64,000 bases of DNA from Streptomyces rapamycinicus NRRL 5491 (GCF_024298965.1 NZ_CP085193.1:558001-622000), one strand, 5' to 3'. Shown: positions 12,692-21,295, numbered from the stretch's first letter. The notes: generated by a model not told the origin, from the letters alone. Translations and numbers: made by a program.

Positions 12692-14124
12692 GGAGACGAC
12701 CACAACCCACTCGTACGAGACTCACGCGAGCGGTCGCCTGGGCGGCTGGTCTCCTGCTGGCCATTGTCCTCGCGCCCGCAGCGGTGTATCCCACGGAGGC
12801 CAGGGCGGACAACCCGATCGTGCAGCACGTCTACACGGCCGACCCCGCGCCTTTGGTCCATGACGGCCGCGTCTACCTCTACACCGGGCACGACGAAGAC
12901 AACTCGACCAACTACACCATGAAAGAGTGGCGGGTGTGGTCCTCCGCCGACATGGTCAACTGGACCGACCACGGCTCTCCGCTCAGCGTGGCCTCCTTCA
13001 GTTGGGCGTCCGCCAACGCGTGGGCGGGCCAGGTCGTCAACCGCAACGGAAAGTTCTACTGGTACGTGCCGACAACGGAGCGCGCGACCGGCCGCATGGC
13101 CATCGGCGTGGCGGTGTCGGACAGCCCCACCGGACCGTTCCGCGACGCCCTCGGCCACCCGCTGGTCGGAAACGGCGAGATCGACCCGACCGTCTTCATC
13201 GACGATGACGGACAGGCGTATCTGTATTGGGGCAACCCGAACCTGTGGTACGTCAGGCTGAACGCCGACATGATTTCCTACTCCGGCAACCCGGCCAAGA
13301 TCCCGCTCACCACGGCGGGCTTCGGCACCCGCACCGGTGATCCCAACCGGCCCACGCTGTTCGAGGAAGGGCCCTGGGTCTACAAACGAGGCGGCCTGTA
13401 CTACATCGTGTATGCCGCCAAGTGCTGCTCGGAGTTCATCGCCTACTCCACCGCCCCCGGCCCGACCGGACCATGGACCTACCGCGGAACGATCATGCCC
13501 ACGCAGGGCGCCAGCTTCACCAACCACCCGGGCATCGTCGATTTCAAAGGTAATTCGTATTTCTTTTACCACAACGGCGCGCTTCCGGGCGGAAGCGGCT
13601 ATACCCGCTCGGTCGGCGTGGAGAGGTTCTCCTACAACCCCGACGGCACCATCCCGACGATCAACATGACCAGTACGGGGGCGCCCCAGGTCGGCACGCT
13701 CGACCCGTACACCCGTCAGGAGGCCGAAACGATCGCCTGGGAATCCGGGATCGAGACGGAGCCGTCCAGCGAGGGAGGCAGGAACGTCGGGTACACCGAG
13801 AACGGCGACTACATCAAGGTCAAAGGTGTCGCTTTCGGCGCGGGCCCGTCCTCCTACACCGCACGCGTGGCCTCGGCGACCGGCGGCAGCACCATCGAAC
13901 TGCGTCTGGGCGGACCCAACGGAACCGTCGTGGGCCGGTGCGACGTGCCGAACACCGGCGACTGGCAGACCTGGACGACGGTGTCCTGCCCGATCAGCGG
14001 CGCCACCGGCACGCAGGACCTGTATCTGCGGTTTGCGGGCGGCAGCGGCTACCTGGCCAACGCGGACTGGTGGCGGTTCACCGCCGGCGCCACCACTGCC
14101 CCGCCGGGACGGGCGGGCGGGTGA
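12688..14124 (+). CDS. Secreted GH43 arabinofuranosidase/xylosidase with CBM6
   Basis: 478 residues starting at the ATG that overlaps the GH27 stop. Signal peptide (1-40, ending EARA) then a five-bladed GH43 propeller. The catalytic triad by family position is D52 (YTADPAPLVHDG), D166 (GEIDPTVF) and E227 (FEEGPWVYK). Residues about 345-465 are a CBM6 (RQEAETIAWESGIE, NGDYIKVKGV, ADWWRF). The domain order matches secreted arabinoxylan/arabinan-debranching GH43 enzymes. Translational coupling to the GH27 enzyme suggests both attack the same polymer. Confidence 0.9.
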   Translation: MRRRPQPTRTRLTRAVAWAAGLLLAIVLAPAAVYPTEARADNPIVQHVYTADPAPLVHDGRVYLYTGHDEDNSTNYTMKEWRVWSSADMVNWTDHGSPLSVASFSWASANAWAGQVVNRNGKFYWYVPTTERATGRMAIGVAVSDSPTGPFRDALGHPLVGNGEIDPTVFIDDDGQAYLYWGNPNLWYVRLNADMISYSGNPAKIPLTTAGFGTRTGDPNRPTLFEEGPWVYKRGGLYYIVYAAKCCSEFIAYSTAPGPTGPWTYRGTIMPTQGASFTNHPGIVDFKGNSYFFYHNGALPGGSGYTRSVGVERFSYNPDGTIPTINMTSTGAPQVGTLDPYTRQEAETIAWESGIETEPSSEGGRNVGYTENGDYIKVKGVAFGAGPSSYTARVASATGGSTIELRLGGPNGTVVGRCDVPNTGDWQTWTTVSCPISGATGTQDLYLRFAGGSGYLANADWWRFTAGATTAPPGRAGG

Positions 14125-14203
14125 TGGCTGACACGCGGCCGGGCCCCGCCACCGCGACGGCCTCGTCGTGGTGGCGGTGGGCGCGCCGTACGGCGCCACT
14201 CCG

Positions 14204-14929
14204 CTACGACGCCTCGTCGCCCGCCGGACCCGGCGGGCCGGCGGGCTCGTCGGGGTCCAGGTGCTGACGCAGCCACTGCTCCGTCGTACTCACATGCATC
14301 AGCGCCGCAGCCTCGGCCAGTGCGGAGTCCCGGCGCAGCAGGGCGGCGTAGATCGCCTCGTGCTCGGCGATGGTCCGGTCACCGGCGTGGTCGTCGACCA
14401 TGCCGCGCCAGACCCGGCCGCGCACGGTGCGGCTGGAGATGCCCTCCAGCAGCGTAGCCAGCGTGCTGTTCCCGGCGGCTGCGATCACCGCCCTGTGGAA
14501 GGCGGCGTCGTGCTCGTTGAGCAACTCGACATCGTCGCGGGCGGTCCTCATCGCGTCCAGGTGGTGCCTGACCACGACGAGGTCGTCGTCGGAGATCCGG
14601 GTGGCGGCCAAGCTGGTGGCAACGGGCTCGAAGAGCCTGCGCACTTCGGTCAGTTCCAGCAAGGTGTCACCGTGGAGCAATTCCACCGCCGTGCCCAGCC
14701 CCTCGAGCAGCAGCGCGGGCTCCAGGCTCGTCACATAGGTCCCGTCGCCCCGCCTGACATCCAGGACCCGCGCGACAACAAGCGCTCTGACCGCCTCACG
14801 CATCAGGTTCCTGGACAGACCAAGCTCCGTGGCCAACTGCTGTTCGGGCGGCAGCTTGGCGCCGGGCGGTAGTTCGCCGGACTGGATGAGCTCCCTGATG
14901 CGGGCGATTGCCTTGTCGGTCAGTGACAT
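14204..14929 (-). CDS. FadR-subfamily GntR transcriptional regulator
   Basis: 241 residues from ATG 14929 (MSLTDKAIARIR); an upstream in-frame start gives an N-terminal tail without family resemblance. The winged-helix part (about 1-70) has the GntR signature LPPGAKLPPEQQLATELGLS and SRNLMREAVRAL. The all-helical FCD effector domain (about 80-220) contains the usual metal-site histidine pattern: DAAFHRAVIAAAGN, then EHEAIYAAL, then MHVSTTEQWL. It probably controls the adjacent GH54-GH27-GH43 genes in response to a sugar acid or oligosaccharide product. It is convergent with the GH43 gene. Confidence 0.88.
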   Translation of the reverse strand: MSLTDKAIARIRELIQSGELPPGAKLPPEQQLATELGLSRNLMREAVRALVVARVLDVRRGDGTYVTSLEPALLLEGLGTAVELLHGDTLLELTEVRRLFEPVATSLAATRISDDDLVVVRHHLDAMRTARDDVELLNEHDAAFHRAVIAAAGNSTLATLLEGISSRTVRGRVWRGMVDDHAGDRTIAEHEAIYAALLRRDSALAEAAALMHVSTTEQWLRQHLDPDEPAGPPGPAGDEAS

Positions 14930-15114
14930 AGGCGGACTCCACACTCCCTGCTCACGCCATGCCACGCTAACAGGACCTCCCATGTTCCAAAAGGGACGGG
15001 AAGTCCTTCAAGGGCGCCCCGCTCGCCGATGTCCACGCTCTTCTGCCCTCACCTGCGAAAGTGCGGACCTGCCGACGATCCATAGTCAGGCGGTTCAACT
15101 GCGCTCGAACCAAC

Positions 15115-15125
15115 ACATCCCATGT
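15115..15125. promoter_or_regulatory. Candidate GntR operator ACATCCCATGT
   Basis: Third ACAT-N3-ATGT palindrome, extended to CACAT-CCC-ATGTG, about 190 bp upstream of the gntR start. It would allow autoregulation together with control of the GH54 promoter region, where an identical core occurs. Confidence 0.4.
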
Positions 15126-15260
15126 GACGGTGATGTTCGTGCCGCCGCCGGCGAAGGAGCTCATGAGGCTGTCCTCGCCGCCGGTCGCCCCGTTGTGCGC
15201 CGCGGCGAGTCCGCGGCGCACACGATCCCTGACGTGTCCCGGTTCGGTGGCCGAGGCCGG

Positions 15261-15836
15261 CTACCGCCTCGGTCCCGCGACGGCGTAGGCCGTGGTGCCC
15301 GCGATCGTGAGGACCAGGGCTGTCCAGGTGCCCGCCGCCGTGCCGGGTGGCAGCAGCATCCAGGACGCCACCTGCGTCGGCACGCTCGTCGGGTGCGGGG
15401 CGAAGAACGAGAACGAGAGCCAGGCGAACGGCAGCGTCCACGCGTACTGCCCCCCGCACACCGCCGCCCCGACCGCGGCGAGCCCCATCAGTCCCGCGCT
15501 GTCCCGCACGACGAACGCGGCGGTGGCCATGTCCTTCCCCGTCGCCTGCACCGCCAGCAGCACCACGGCGACGACCGCGCCGGCGAGCAGCACGTGCACC
15601 GCCCTGCGGGGCGCCCAGCGGATCGCGGCCGTCCGGTCCAGCGCGAGGTCCTGCCCGCTGAGCCCGGTCGAGACCGCCATCGCTCCCGCGGCGAGTACGA
15701 GCGCGGGCAGCCGCGGATCGCCCGGCCCCCCGCTGCCGTCCCGGGCGAGTGCCCACACCGTCACCGTGCTCATCACCACCGCGGCGAGTGACGCGGGTAC
15801 CTGACGCGAGCGCGCGTACAGCGTCAGCCATCTCAC
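15261..15836 (-). CDS. Small membrane protein, third gene of an ABC-2-type exporter operon
   Basis: 191 residues; the GTG start overlaps the stop of the upstream permease gene (GTGA). Five to six hydrophobic segments with short polar loops are visible (for example VPASLAAVVMSTVTVWALA, LPALVLAAGAMAVSTGL, VHVLLAGAVVAVVLLAV). No enzymatic motif is present. Position and coupling make it a second membrane subunit or accessory of the ABC transporter encoded by the two preceding genes. I do not recognise a named family. Confidence 0.7.
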   Translation of the reverse strand: MRWLTLYARSRQVPASLAAVVMSTVTVWALARDGSGGPGDPRLPALVLAAGAMAVSTGLSGQDLALDRTAAIRWAPRRAVHVLLAGAVVAVVLLAVQATGKDMATAAFVVRDSAGLMGLAAVGAAVCGGQYAWTLPFAWLSFSFFAPHPTSVPTQVASWMLLPPGTAAGTWTALVLTIAGTTAYAVAGPRR

Positions 15837-17230
15837 CGGTACGCACCGCCGGTCAGCGCGTCGAGTGCGTCTGCCTTGCAGGAGAGCGCGGCGGCGCGCA
15901 TCGCGTTGATCCGCGAGAGCTGCTCGGCCCGTGGCAGCGCTTTGAGGTCCTTCCACACCGCCCGGGGCCGGGGGCCGACTTCGCGGCGCACGTTCGGTGA
16001 CCCCTGGCCGGGCAGCGGCCTGAGGTCGCCGAGGACCCAGCCGACCGCGACGGTCCGCGCGATGTCCTCTCCCCCCGTGCCGCTCCAGCCGACGGGGGTG
16101 CACCCCGGCACCATGCCTTTGGCGACCAGGGCCCAGGTCAGCTCCCCGCCCTTCGCGGCGGCGATGATGCCGTCGTCGAAGTCGATGAGCACGGTCTTGC
16201 GGGACCACCGCGGCGTGGAACCCTCCGGCAATACGGCGGTGTCCTCCCGGACCGAGACCGGCGCCTGGCTCCCCAGGGCACCGTGCAGCAGGCGCAGCGC
16301 CTTTTTGCCGTGACCCGCGAGGTCGGTGAGTCGTGCCTGGTGGGTCCTGGTCACGCATACCGGGCCATCGCACACCAACTCCGCGGCGGCCTTGTCGAGG
16401 ACATACATCCGGCGCGGGTCGGAGGGGAGGACGAGCAGGGCGACGGCCGCGCCCGCCAGGACGGGCGTCAGGGCGAGCAGCCGGGTGCGCGGGGTCGCGG
16501 CGACCAGCAGCGCGAAGCCTGTCGCGGCCAGGCCGAGCAGCCAGATCGTCTGCCCGACGTGCACGGAGGCGGAGAGCGTGACGAGCGCGTCACGCACCTC
16601 ATCCACCGCCGGTGACAGCAGCGAGAGACGGTTCGGCTCCGTGCTCGGGACCCCCGTCGCCGTGTCCGTCTCCGTCCGGCCCAGCGACATCTGCATGAGG
16701 GCCGTGAACGCGAAGGCGCCCATGGCCAGCAGCGGCGGGGTGAGCGCGGACGGCAGGGCGCGCCCGGCCCCCATGCCCAGCACGGCTCCCGCGACCAGTG
16801 AGAGTGCCCCCACCAGCGAGATCGGCAGCCATCCGAGGTGCGTGTACTCGGTGTTGGCGAACACCTGGACCGCGCCCACGAGGACGAGCAGCGCGAAGGC
16901 CGAGGCCAGGCTGAGCGCCATCGTGCCCGCCAGCGTGGCGGCGCGGTGCCAGGCGGGACGCGATGTGGTCGTCAGCAGCTCGGACATCTTCGAGCGGTGG
17001 TCACGCAGGCCCTGCAACGCACCGAGCCCCACGGTCAGCGGCCACAGGTAGAACAGCAGGGAGCGGGTCCACAGGGCCAGGGACGTCCACTGAGCCGTCC
17101 ACGCCGTAGTGCCCCTCCACCATGCGGCGTCCACCAGGTACAGGAACGCCAGCGCGCTCGTCAGAACCACGGCTCCTGCCCAGAGGGCGACGGAGCGCTT
17201 CAGCTCGGTTCGCAGGACACGCGTATTCAC
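15833..17230 (-). CDS. ABC-2-like permease with large extracytoplasmic C-terminal domain
   Basis: 465 residues. ATG 17230 overlaps the ATPase stop. About six membrane spans fill residues 15-265 (e.g. SVALWAGAVVLTSALAFLYL, ALTPPLLAMGAFAFTALMQM, TIWLLGLAATGFALLVAA). The last 190 residues form a soluble domain with two Cys in LVCDGPVCVTR and one near the C-terminus, probably outside the cell. This topology resembles Streptomyces ABC transporter permeases next to sigma/anti-sigma pairs. The substrate is unknown. Confidence 0.8.
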   Translation of the reverse strand: MNTRVLRTELKRSVALWAGAVVLTSALAFLYLVDAAWWRGTTAWTAQWTSLALWTRSLLFYLWPLTVGLGALQGLRDHRSKMSELLTTTSRPAWHRAATLAGTMALSLASAFALLVLVGAVQVFANTEYTHLGWLPISLVGALSLVAGAVLGMGAGRALPSALTPPLLAMGAFAFTALMQMSLGRTETDTATGVPSTEPNRLSLLSPAVDEVRDALVTLSASVHVGQTIWLLGLAATGFALLVAATPRTRLLALTPVLAGAAVALLVLPSDPRRMYVLDKAAAELVCDGPVCVTRTHQARLTDLAGHGKKALRLLHGALGSQAPVSVREDTAVLPEGSTPRWSRKTVLIDFDDGIIAAAKGGELTWALVAKGMVPGCTPVGWSGTGGEDIARTVAVGWVLGDLRPLPGQGSPNVRREVGPRPRAVWKDLKALPRAEQLSRINAMRAAALSCKADALDALTGGAYR

Positions 17231-18036
17231 CAGGCGCCCCTTCCCTGGCCGGGGGTCAACAGCAGTGCCGAGTAGCCGCGTTCCAGCGGGCTGTCGCCCA
17301 CGTGCTCGGGGCCGCCCGCCGCGGCCAGGTCGTCCGGGGTGCCCTGGAAGACCAGTCGGCCCTCGGCGAAGAGCACCACGTCGGTGCAGGCGGCGGCCAC
17401 GTCCTCCACGAGGTGGGTCGAGACGACCACACAGGTGTCCTTGCCCAGTTCCTGCAGCAGCTCGCGAAAGCGCAGCCGTTGCGCCGGGTCCAGGCCGGCC
17501 GTGGGCTCGTCCAGCAGCAGGATCGACGGGTCATTGACGATGGCCTGGGCGATGCCCACCCGCCGCACCATGCCGCCGGACAGAGTCTTCATCCGCTTGT
17601 CGGCACGGTCGGCCAGGCCCACCCGCTCCACGGCGTGCTGCACCGCCGCGGGGATGTCCGCCTTGGGTACCTCCTTCAGCCACGCCATGTACTCGACGAA
17701 CTCGCGGACCGTGAAGCGCTTGTAGTAGCCGAACTCCTGCGGCAGGTAGCCGATCCGCCGGCGCAGCGCACGGTGCTCGCCCATGCCGCCCGCGGACTCG
17801 CCGAGCAGTTCCAGGGTGCCCTCGGCGGGGCGCAGTACGGTGGCCAGAGCCCGGATGAGGGTGCTCTTGCCCGCCCCGTTGGGGCCGAGGAGGCCGTGTA
17901 CACCGGTGCCCAGCGACAGGTCGAGCCCGTCGACGGCCATCCGGTTTCTGCCGACCCTGACCTTCAGCCCGGTGGCCCGGATCTCCCAGGCGTAGGGCGT
18001 CGGTGCGATGTCGGCCGCGCTCACCGCGGGCATCAT
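17227..18036 (-). CDS. ABC transporter ATP-binding protein (ABC-2 exporter type)
   Basis: 269 residues with all nucleotide-binding motifs: Walker A GPNGAGKST, Q-loop YLPQEFGYYK, signature LSGGM, Walker B ILLLDEPTAGLD and switch VVVSTHLVEDV. The short linkerless form and its partner permeases fit an ABC-2 exporter. ATG 18036 has TAGGA six bases upstream, and this ribosome site survives although an IS110 element lies immediately upstream. Transcription from the original sigma-factor promoter must now cross that element, so the three exporter genes may be uncoupled from it. Confidence 0.9.
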   Translation of the reverse strand: MMPAVSAADIAPTPYAWEIRATGLKVRVGRNRMAVDGLDLSLGTGVHGLLGPNGAGKSTLIRALATVLRPAEGTLELLGESAGGMGEHRALRRRIGYLPQEFGYYKRFTVREFVEYMAWLKEVPKADIPAAVQHAVERVGLADRADKRMKTLSGGMVRRVGIAQAIVNDPSILLLDEPTAGLDPAQRLRFRELLQELGKDTCVVVSTHLVEDVAAACTDVVLFAEGRLVFQGTPDDLAAAGGPEHVGDSPLERGYSALLLTPGQGRGAW

Positions 18037-18053
18037 GTGGTGTCCTACCTTTC

Positions 18054-18268
18054 AAGGGTGGTTGCTCTGGTCATTCGTAAGATCGGAGGGCCCAGGGGTT
18101 CTGGGTATGGCTGGCATGTGGGCGCCGTTGGCAAGGCTCAAAGGACTTGGCCGCCCGGGACCCCGCGACGACTCGACCGCCAATTGGGAGACGCGACTCG
18201 ATCGCTGCTGTAGGACAACGTCGGCGAGGTCGTCTGCGGGTGACATGTGAGACGGCGAGCTGGCGGAG
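18054..18268 (+). ncRNA. Candidate bridge RNA of the IS110 element
   Basis: IS110-group elements encode a structured bridge RNA in the non-coding end before the transposase. This 215-bp segment is in that position and has no convincing ORF. Two internal words relate to the element's right terminus: AAAGGACTT (18140-18148) is the exact reverse complement of 19479-19487, and ATTGGGA (18183-18189) is identical to 19473-19479. CATGTGG (18115-18121) also recurs in the left target flank at 18034-18040. These are the kinds of guide matches expected for donor and target loops, but they are short; I have not folded the RNA. Confidence 0.4.
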
Positions 18269-19465
18269 GTGGCCGTGCCCGAGATCTGGGCCGGAGTGGA
18301 CATCGGCAAGGAACACCACCACTGCGTGGTGATCAACGCGGACGGCGAACGGCTGCTGTCGCGCCGGGTCCTGAACGATGAGACCGAGTTGCTTCACCTC
18401 ATCGGCGATGTCCTGGCGATATCCGCGGACGTGCTGTGGGCCGTCGATCTCAACCACGGCGGAGCTGCCCTGCTGATCTGCCTGCTCCTCAGCCACGATC
18501 AGCCGATGGCCTATCTGACCGGCCTGGCAGTCCACCGTGCCTCGGCCACCTACAAGGGCGAAGGCAAGACGGACGCGAAGGACGCCTTTGTCATCGCCGA
18601 CCAGGCCCGCGTTCGCCGGGACCTCGGGCTGCTGAGGCCCGGTGACGAGATCGCTGTCGACCTGCGCACGCTGACCAACCGGCGCCTTGACGTGGTCTTC
18701 GACCGCACCCGGCAGATCAACCGGCTCCGCGCCCAACTGCTGGAGATCTTCCCCGCGTTGGAGCGGTCGCTGGACCTGGTCAATAAAGGCCCGGTGATGC
18801 TGCTGACCGGCTACCAGACCCCGGCCGCGATCCGCCGCGCCGGCGTCCAGCGGATCGAGACCTGGCTGAAGAACCGCAAGGTCCGCGGTGCCGCGGCGCT
18901 GGCGAAGACGGTTGTGGAGGCCGCCCGGGCCCAGATGACCGCACTGCCCGGCGAGAAGCTGGCGGCCGCCATGGTGGTCCGCCTCGCGAAGGGGGTGATG
19001 GCCCTTGATGAGGAGATCGTCGAGCTTGACGCCCTGATCGAGGCCACGTTTCGCGAGCATCCGCACGCCGAGGTGATCCGTAGCCTGCCCGGTATGGGCC
19101 CCAAGCTCGGCGCCGAATTCATCGCCGCGACCGGCGGTGACATGGACGCCTTCGGCAGCGCCGACCGCCTGGCCGGCTTCGCCGGCCTTGCCCCCAGGCC
19201 CCGTGACTCCGGCCGCGTCAGCGGCAACCTGCGCCGCCCCCGGCGCTACCACCGCGGACTGCTGCGGTCGATGTACCTCTCGGCGATGGTCAGCATCACG
19301 AAATGCCCCGCGTCCAAGGCGTACTACCAGCGGAAGAGAAGCGAGGGTAAGGGCCACAAGCAGGCCCTGCTCGCGCTCGCCCGCCGCAGGCTCAACGTCC
19401 TGTGGGCGATGATCCGTGACGGACAGTGCTACCAAGGTTCACCTCCCGTCACGACTGCGGCTTGA
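18269..19465 (+). CDS. IS110-family transposase (DEDD recombinase)
   Basis: 398 residues from a GTG start preceded by GGCGGAG. The N-terminal RuvC-like DEDD domain has D11 (WAGVDIGKEHH), D60, D102 and D105 (GKTDAKDA). The C-terminal Tnp_20 domain includes RSLPGMGPKLGAEFIAATG, a helix-hairpin-helix-like stretch, and LAPRPRDSGRVSG with the candidate catalytic serine, followed by RRPRRYHRGLLRS. The length is normal and no frameshift is seen, so the element could be active. It is transcribed against the host operon. Confidence 0.93.
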   Translation: MAVPEIWAGVDIGKEHHHCVVINADGERLLSRRVLNDETELLHLIGDVLAISADVLWAVDLNHGGAALLICLLLSHDQPMAYLTGLAVHRASATYKGEGKTDAKDAFVIADQARVRRDLGLLRPGDEIAVDLRTLTNRRLDVVFDRTRQINRLRAQLLEIFPALERSLDLVNKGPVMLLTGYQTPAAIRRAGVQRIETWLKNRKVRGAAALAKTVVEAARAQMTALPGEKLAAAMVVRLAKGVMALDEEIVELDALIEATFREHPHAEVIRSLPGMGPKLGAEFIAATGGDMDAFGSADRLAGFAGLAPRPRDSGRVSGNLRRPRRYHRGLLRSMYLSAMVSITKCPASKAYYQRKRSEGKGHKQALLALARRRLNVLWAMIRDGQCYQGSPPVTTAA

Positions 19466-19494
19466 CATCACGATTGGGAAGTCCTTTCCGATGG

Positions 19495-20313
19495 TCAACG
19501 ATGGGCTCCCAGCACGGAGTACGCGCCCCTGCGGGCGATCACGACACCGATGCCGAGCGCGAGGATCAGCCCCCACACGGGCAGACCGTCCGTCCGCAGG
19601 GCGAAGGTCGTATGGCCGGCGGCCAGGGCCGGTCCCACGACCACGGCGACCCACCCGGCCACCAGCCAGGCGGCGGCACGGGTCACACCGACGACACCGC
19701 CGAGCGCCAGGGTCGTCGAGGTGAAGGCCAGACAGGGCAGCAGCCATTGCGCGGCCGTCACCCCCGTCACCCATCCGGCCAGCAGCAACGCGGGGACGAC
19801 CACGGCGAGCACGGACGCGGTACGCCGCAGCACCAGGTACAGTCCCGCCCTCGGCGCGGATGCCGTCAGCTCGTACGCCGGGTCCAGACCGCGCGACCAC
19901 GACGCCGCGACGCCGAGCACGGGCAGGACCGGGGCGAGCAGCATCACCAGCGACACCTCGCCGGAGCCGGTGTCGGCCAGGTCGAGCAGCAACGCGAGCA
20001 GCGTCACACCCACGACCATGGCCAGCCACGGCACCATCACGGGCGTCATCCACCTCGACAGCCGCGCCGACCAGCGCCGTCGACGCGGTACCCGGGCGGT
20101 GCCCGCGAGCTGGGGTTCGATGTCGGACCACACCGTGCCGACCAGCGCCGCAACGGCGGGCGCCTGCGCCGTGACGGAGGCCGACAGCCGGTCACGGCAC
20201 ACCCGGCACGCCTCCAGATGGGCCTCCAGGGCCCACACCTCGTCGGCGGCGAGGTCCGTCTCGCCGCGCGCGTAGGCGTCGATGATCCGAATCGACGCGT
20301 GTTCCACACTCAT
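19495..20313 (-). CDS. zf-HC2 membrane protein (putative anti-sigma factor)
   Basis: 272 residues. The ATG overlaps the sigma-factor stop (ATGA). Residues about 1-50 form an anti-sigma zinc-binding motif (HLEACRVCRDRL: H-x3-C-x2-C). About six membrane spans follow (residues 85-265), unusual because most zf-HC2 anti-sigma factors have one; it resembles an anti-sigma head fused to an ABC-2-like membrane domain. It is the second gene of the sigma/ABC operon. The stop lies 6 bp from the IS110 right flank, so the protein itself is not disrupted. Confidence 0.8.
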   Translation of the reverse strand: MSVEHASIRIIDAYARGETDLAADEVWALEAHLEACRVCRDRLSASVTAQAPAVAALVGTVWSDIEPQLAGTARVPRRRRWSARLSRWMTPVMVPWLAMVVGVTLLALLLDLADTGSGEVSLVMLLAPVLPVLGVAASWSRGLDPAYELTASAPRAGLYLVLRRTASVLAVVVPALLLAGWVTGVTAAQWLLPCLAFTSTTLALGGVVGVTRAAAWLVAGWVAVVVGPALAAGHTTFALRTDGLPVWGLILALGIGVVIARRGAYSVLGAHR

Positions 20314-20870
20314 GCCAGTGCCTTCCGCATCTCGATCCGGGCCCGGCGGGCACGGGTCTTGACCGTGCCCTCAGGCAATCCCAGCAAGACAGAGGTCTCC
20401 CGGACGGACAGCCCGTCGAGCACCATGGCCTGCAATACCTCTCTGAGCTCCGGCGCGAGGCGCCGCAGCGCGTCCCCGACCTCACCACCGACGGTCGCCG
20501 CGAGCGCCTCCTCCTCGGCGGCGGGCGCCAGGGACCGCGGGACAGCCGCGGGCGGCGGCTCCGCGTGGTGGGCCCTGCGCCGGAACGCGTCGACGAGCCG
20601 ACGCGCCGCGATCGTCCACAGCCAGCCGACGGCGGTCCCCCCAGCCGCGGCCCCGAGGAACGCACCCGCCGCGCGCCACACCGCCAGATACGTCTCCTGC
20701 ATGACCTCGGCGACGATCTGCTCGTCCGCACATCTGCGGCGCAACCGCACCGCCAGCCACGGCGACGTACGCCGGTACAGCTCCTCGAACGCGGCACGGT
20801 CGCCTCTGGCCACCAGCCGGACGAGACGCTCCTCGTCCAGTTCGCCCGCTGTCTTCCTGACTGATCTCAC
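20310..20870 (-). CDS. ECF-family RNA polymerase sigma factor
   Basis: 186 residues. Region 2 (about 20-90) contains AFEELYRRTSPWLAVRL and VAEVMQETYLAVWRAA followed by GWLWTIAARRLVDAFRRR. Region 4 (about 128-180) contains LAPELREVLQAMVLDGLSVRETSVLLGLPEGTVKTR, quoted here only as a helix-turn-helix spanning residues 136-170. It is paired with the zf-HC2 protein and originally drove or belonged to the ABC exporter operon, so the exporter may respond to envelope stress or a toxic compound. The ATG start is at 20870; the upstream sequence lacks a clear ribosome site. Confidence 0.92.
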   Translation of the reverse strand: MRSVRKTAGELDEERLVRLVARGDRAAFEELYRRTSPWLAVRLRRRCADEQIVAEVMQETYLAVWRAAGAFLGAAAGGTAVGWLWTIAARRLVDAFRRRAHHAEPPPAAVPRSLAPAAEEEALAATVGGEVGDALRRLAPELREVLQAMVLDGLSVRETSVLLGLPEGTVKTRARRARIEMRKALA

Positions 20871-21290
20871 ACCCGCAAGACGTCAGGCAGGAACGCCAGG
20901 TTTTCCTCCGGGCGTGACCCCCGTCACATATGAGGGCTCGGAAGCCCCGCCCCGACGGCAGAGGCCGGGCCCTCACCGCGCACGGCACGCCGGCCGGGGC
21001 TCGGCGCCGTCACATGAGCAGAGGAACACCGCCCACCACGCCCGCGCGGATGTGACCTATCCCGTGGTTCGCCCTGGTCTCCGCCAAGGTCGGTACGGGC
21101 CACGGGTCGGTCGTACGGCGGCATCCTTCGCAAGATCATGGGCTGGCCGACCGTACCCGCATCATCACCGCCCCCGTGCCCCACCGGCTGACGGTGCGGC
21201 CGGTCACCAGTCCGCGGCAGAATGAGCCGCCGCCGACAGCGCTGTGCTGAAGCCTCCGGCCCGCAAGATGTACATGGACGACGTATACGT
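20871..21290. other. Intergenic stretch upstream of the sigma factor
   Basis: About 420 bp with no convincing gene on either strand. It must contain the promoter of the leftward sigma-factor operon, but I see no clear -35/-10 pair. Short open frames here are arginine-rich and lack ribosome sites. Confidence 0.4.
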
Positions 21291-21295
21291 TGCTC

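Larger units (their letters stand above)
18054..19482 (+). mobile_element. IS110-family insertion sequence inserted in the sigma/ABC operon
   Basis: The limits come from comparing flanks: CCTTTC occurs at 18048-18053 and again at 19483-19488, just outside the transposase gene and its non-coding end. Removing one copy plus everything between restores a 23-nt gap between the zf-HC2 gene stop and the ATPase ATG, with a ribosome site six bases before the ATG. The resulting length (about 1.43 kb), lack of terminal inverted repeats, long 5' non-coding segment (about 215 bp) and very short 3' segment (about 17 bp) match the IS110 group. Boundaries are uncertain by up to 6 bp because of the shared hexamer. 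Confidence 0.75.

Noticed and set aside
14210..14240. GC-rich hairpin (GCCCGCCGG/GGCGGGC) near the gntR 3' end
   Set aside because: It lies inside the coding region for the Pro/Gly-rich C-terminus of the regulator; its symmetry can be explained by codon composition.
14967..15221. Small ORF (84 codons) upstream of gntR on the minus strand
   Set aside because: No ribosome site or recognisable sequence, and it covers the candidate operator at 15115-15125.
18071..19435. Open frame antisense to the IS110 transposase
   Set aside because: Mirror frame of a coding gene; no start signals or protein features.
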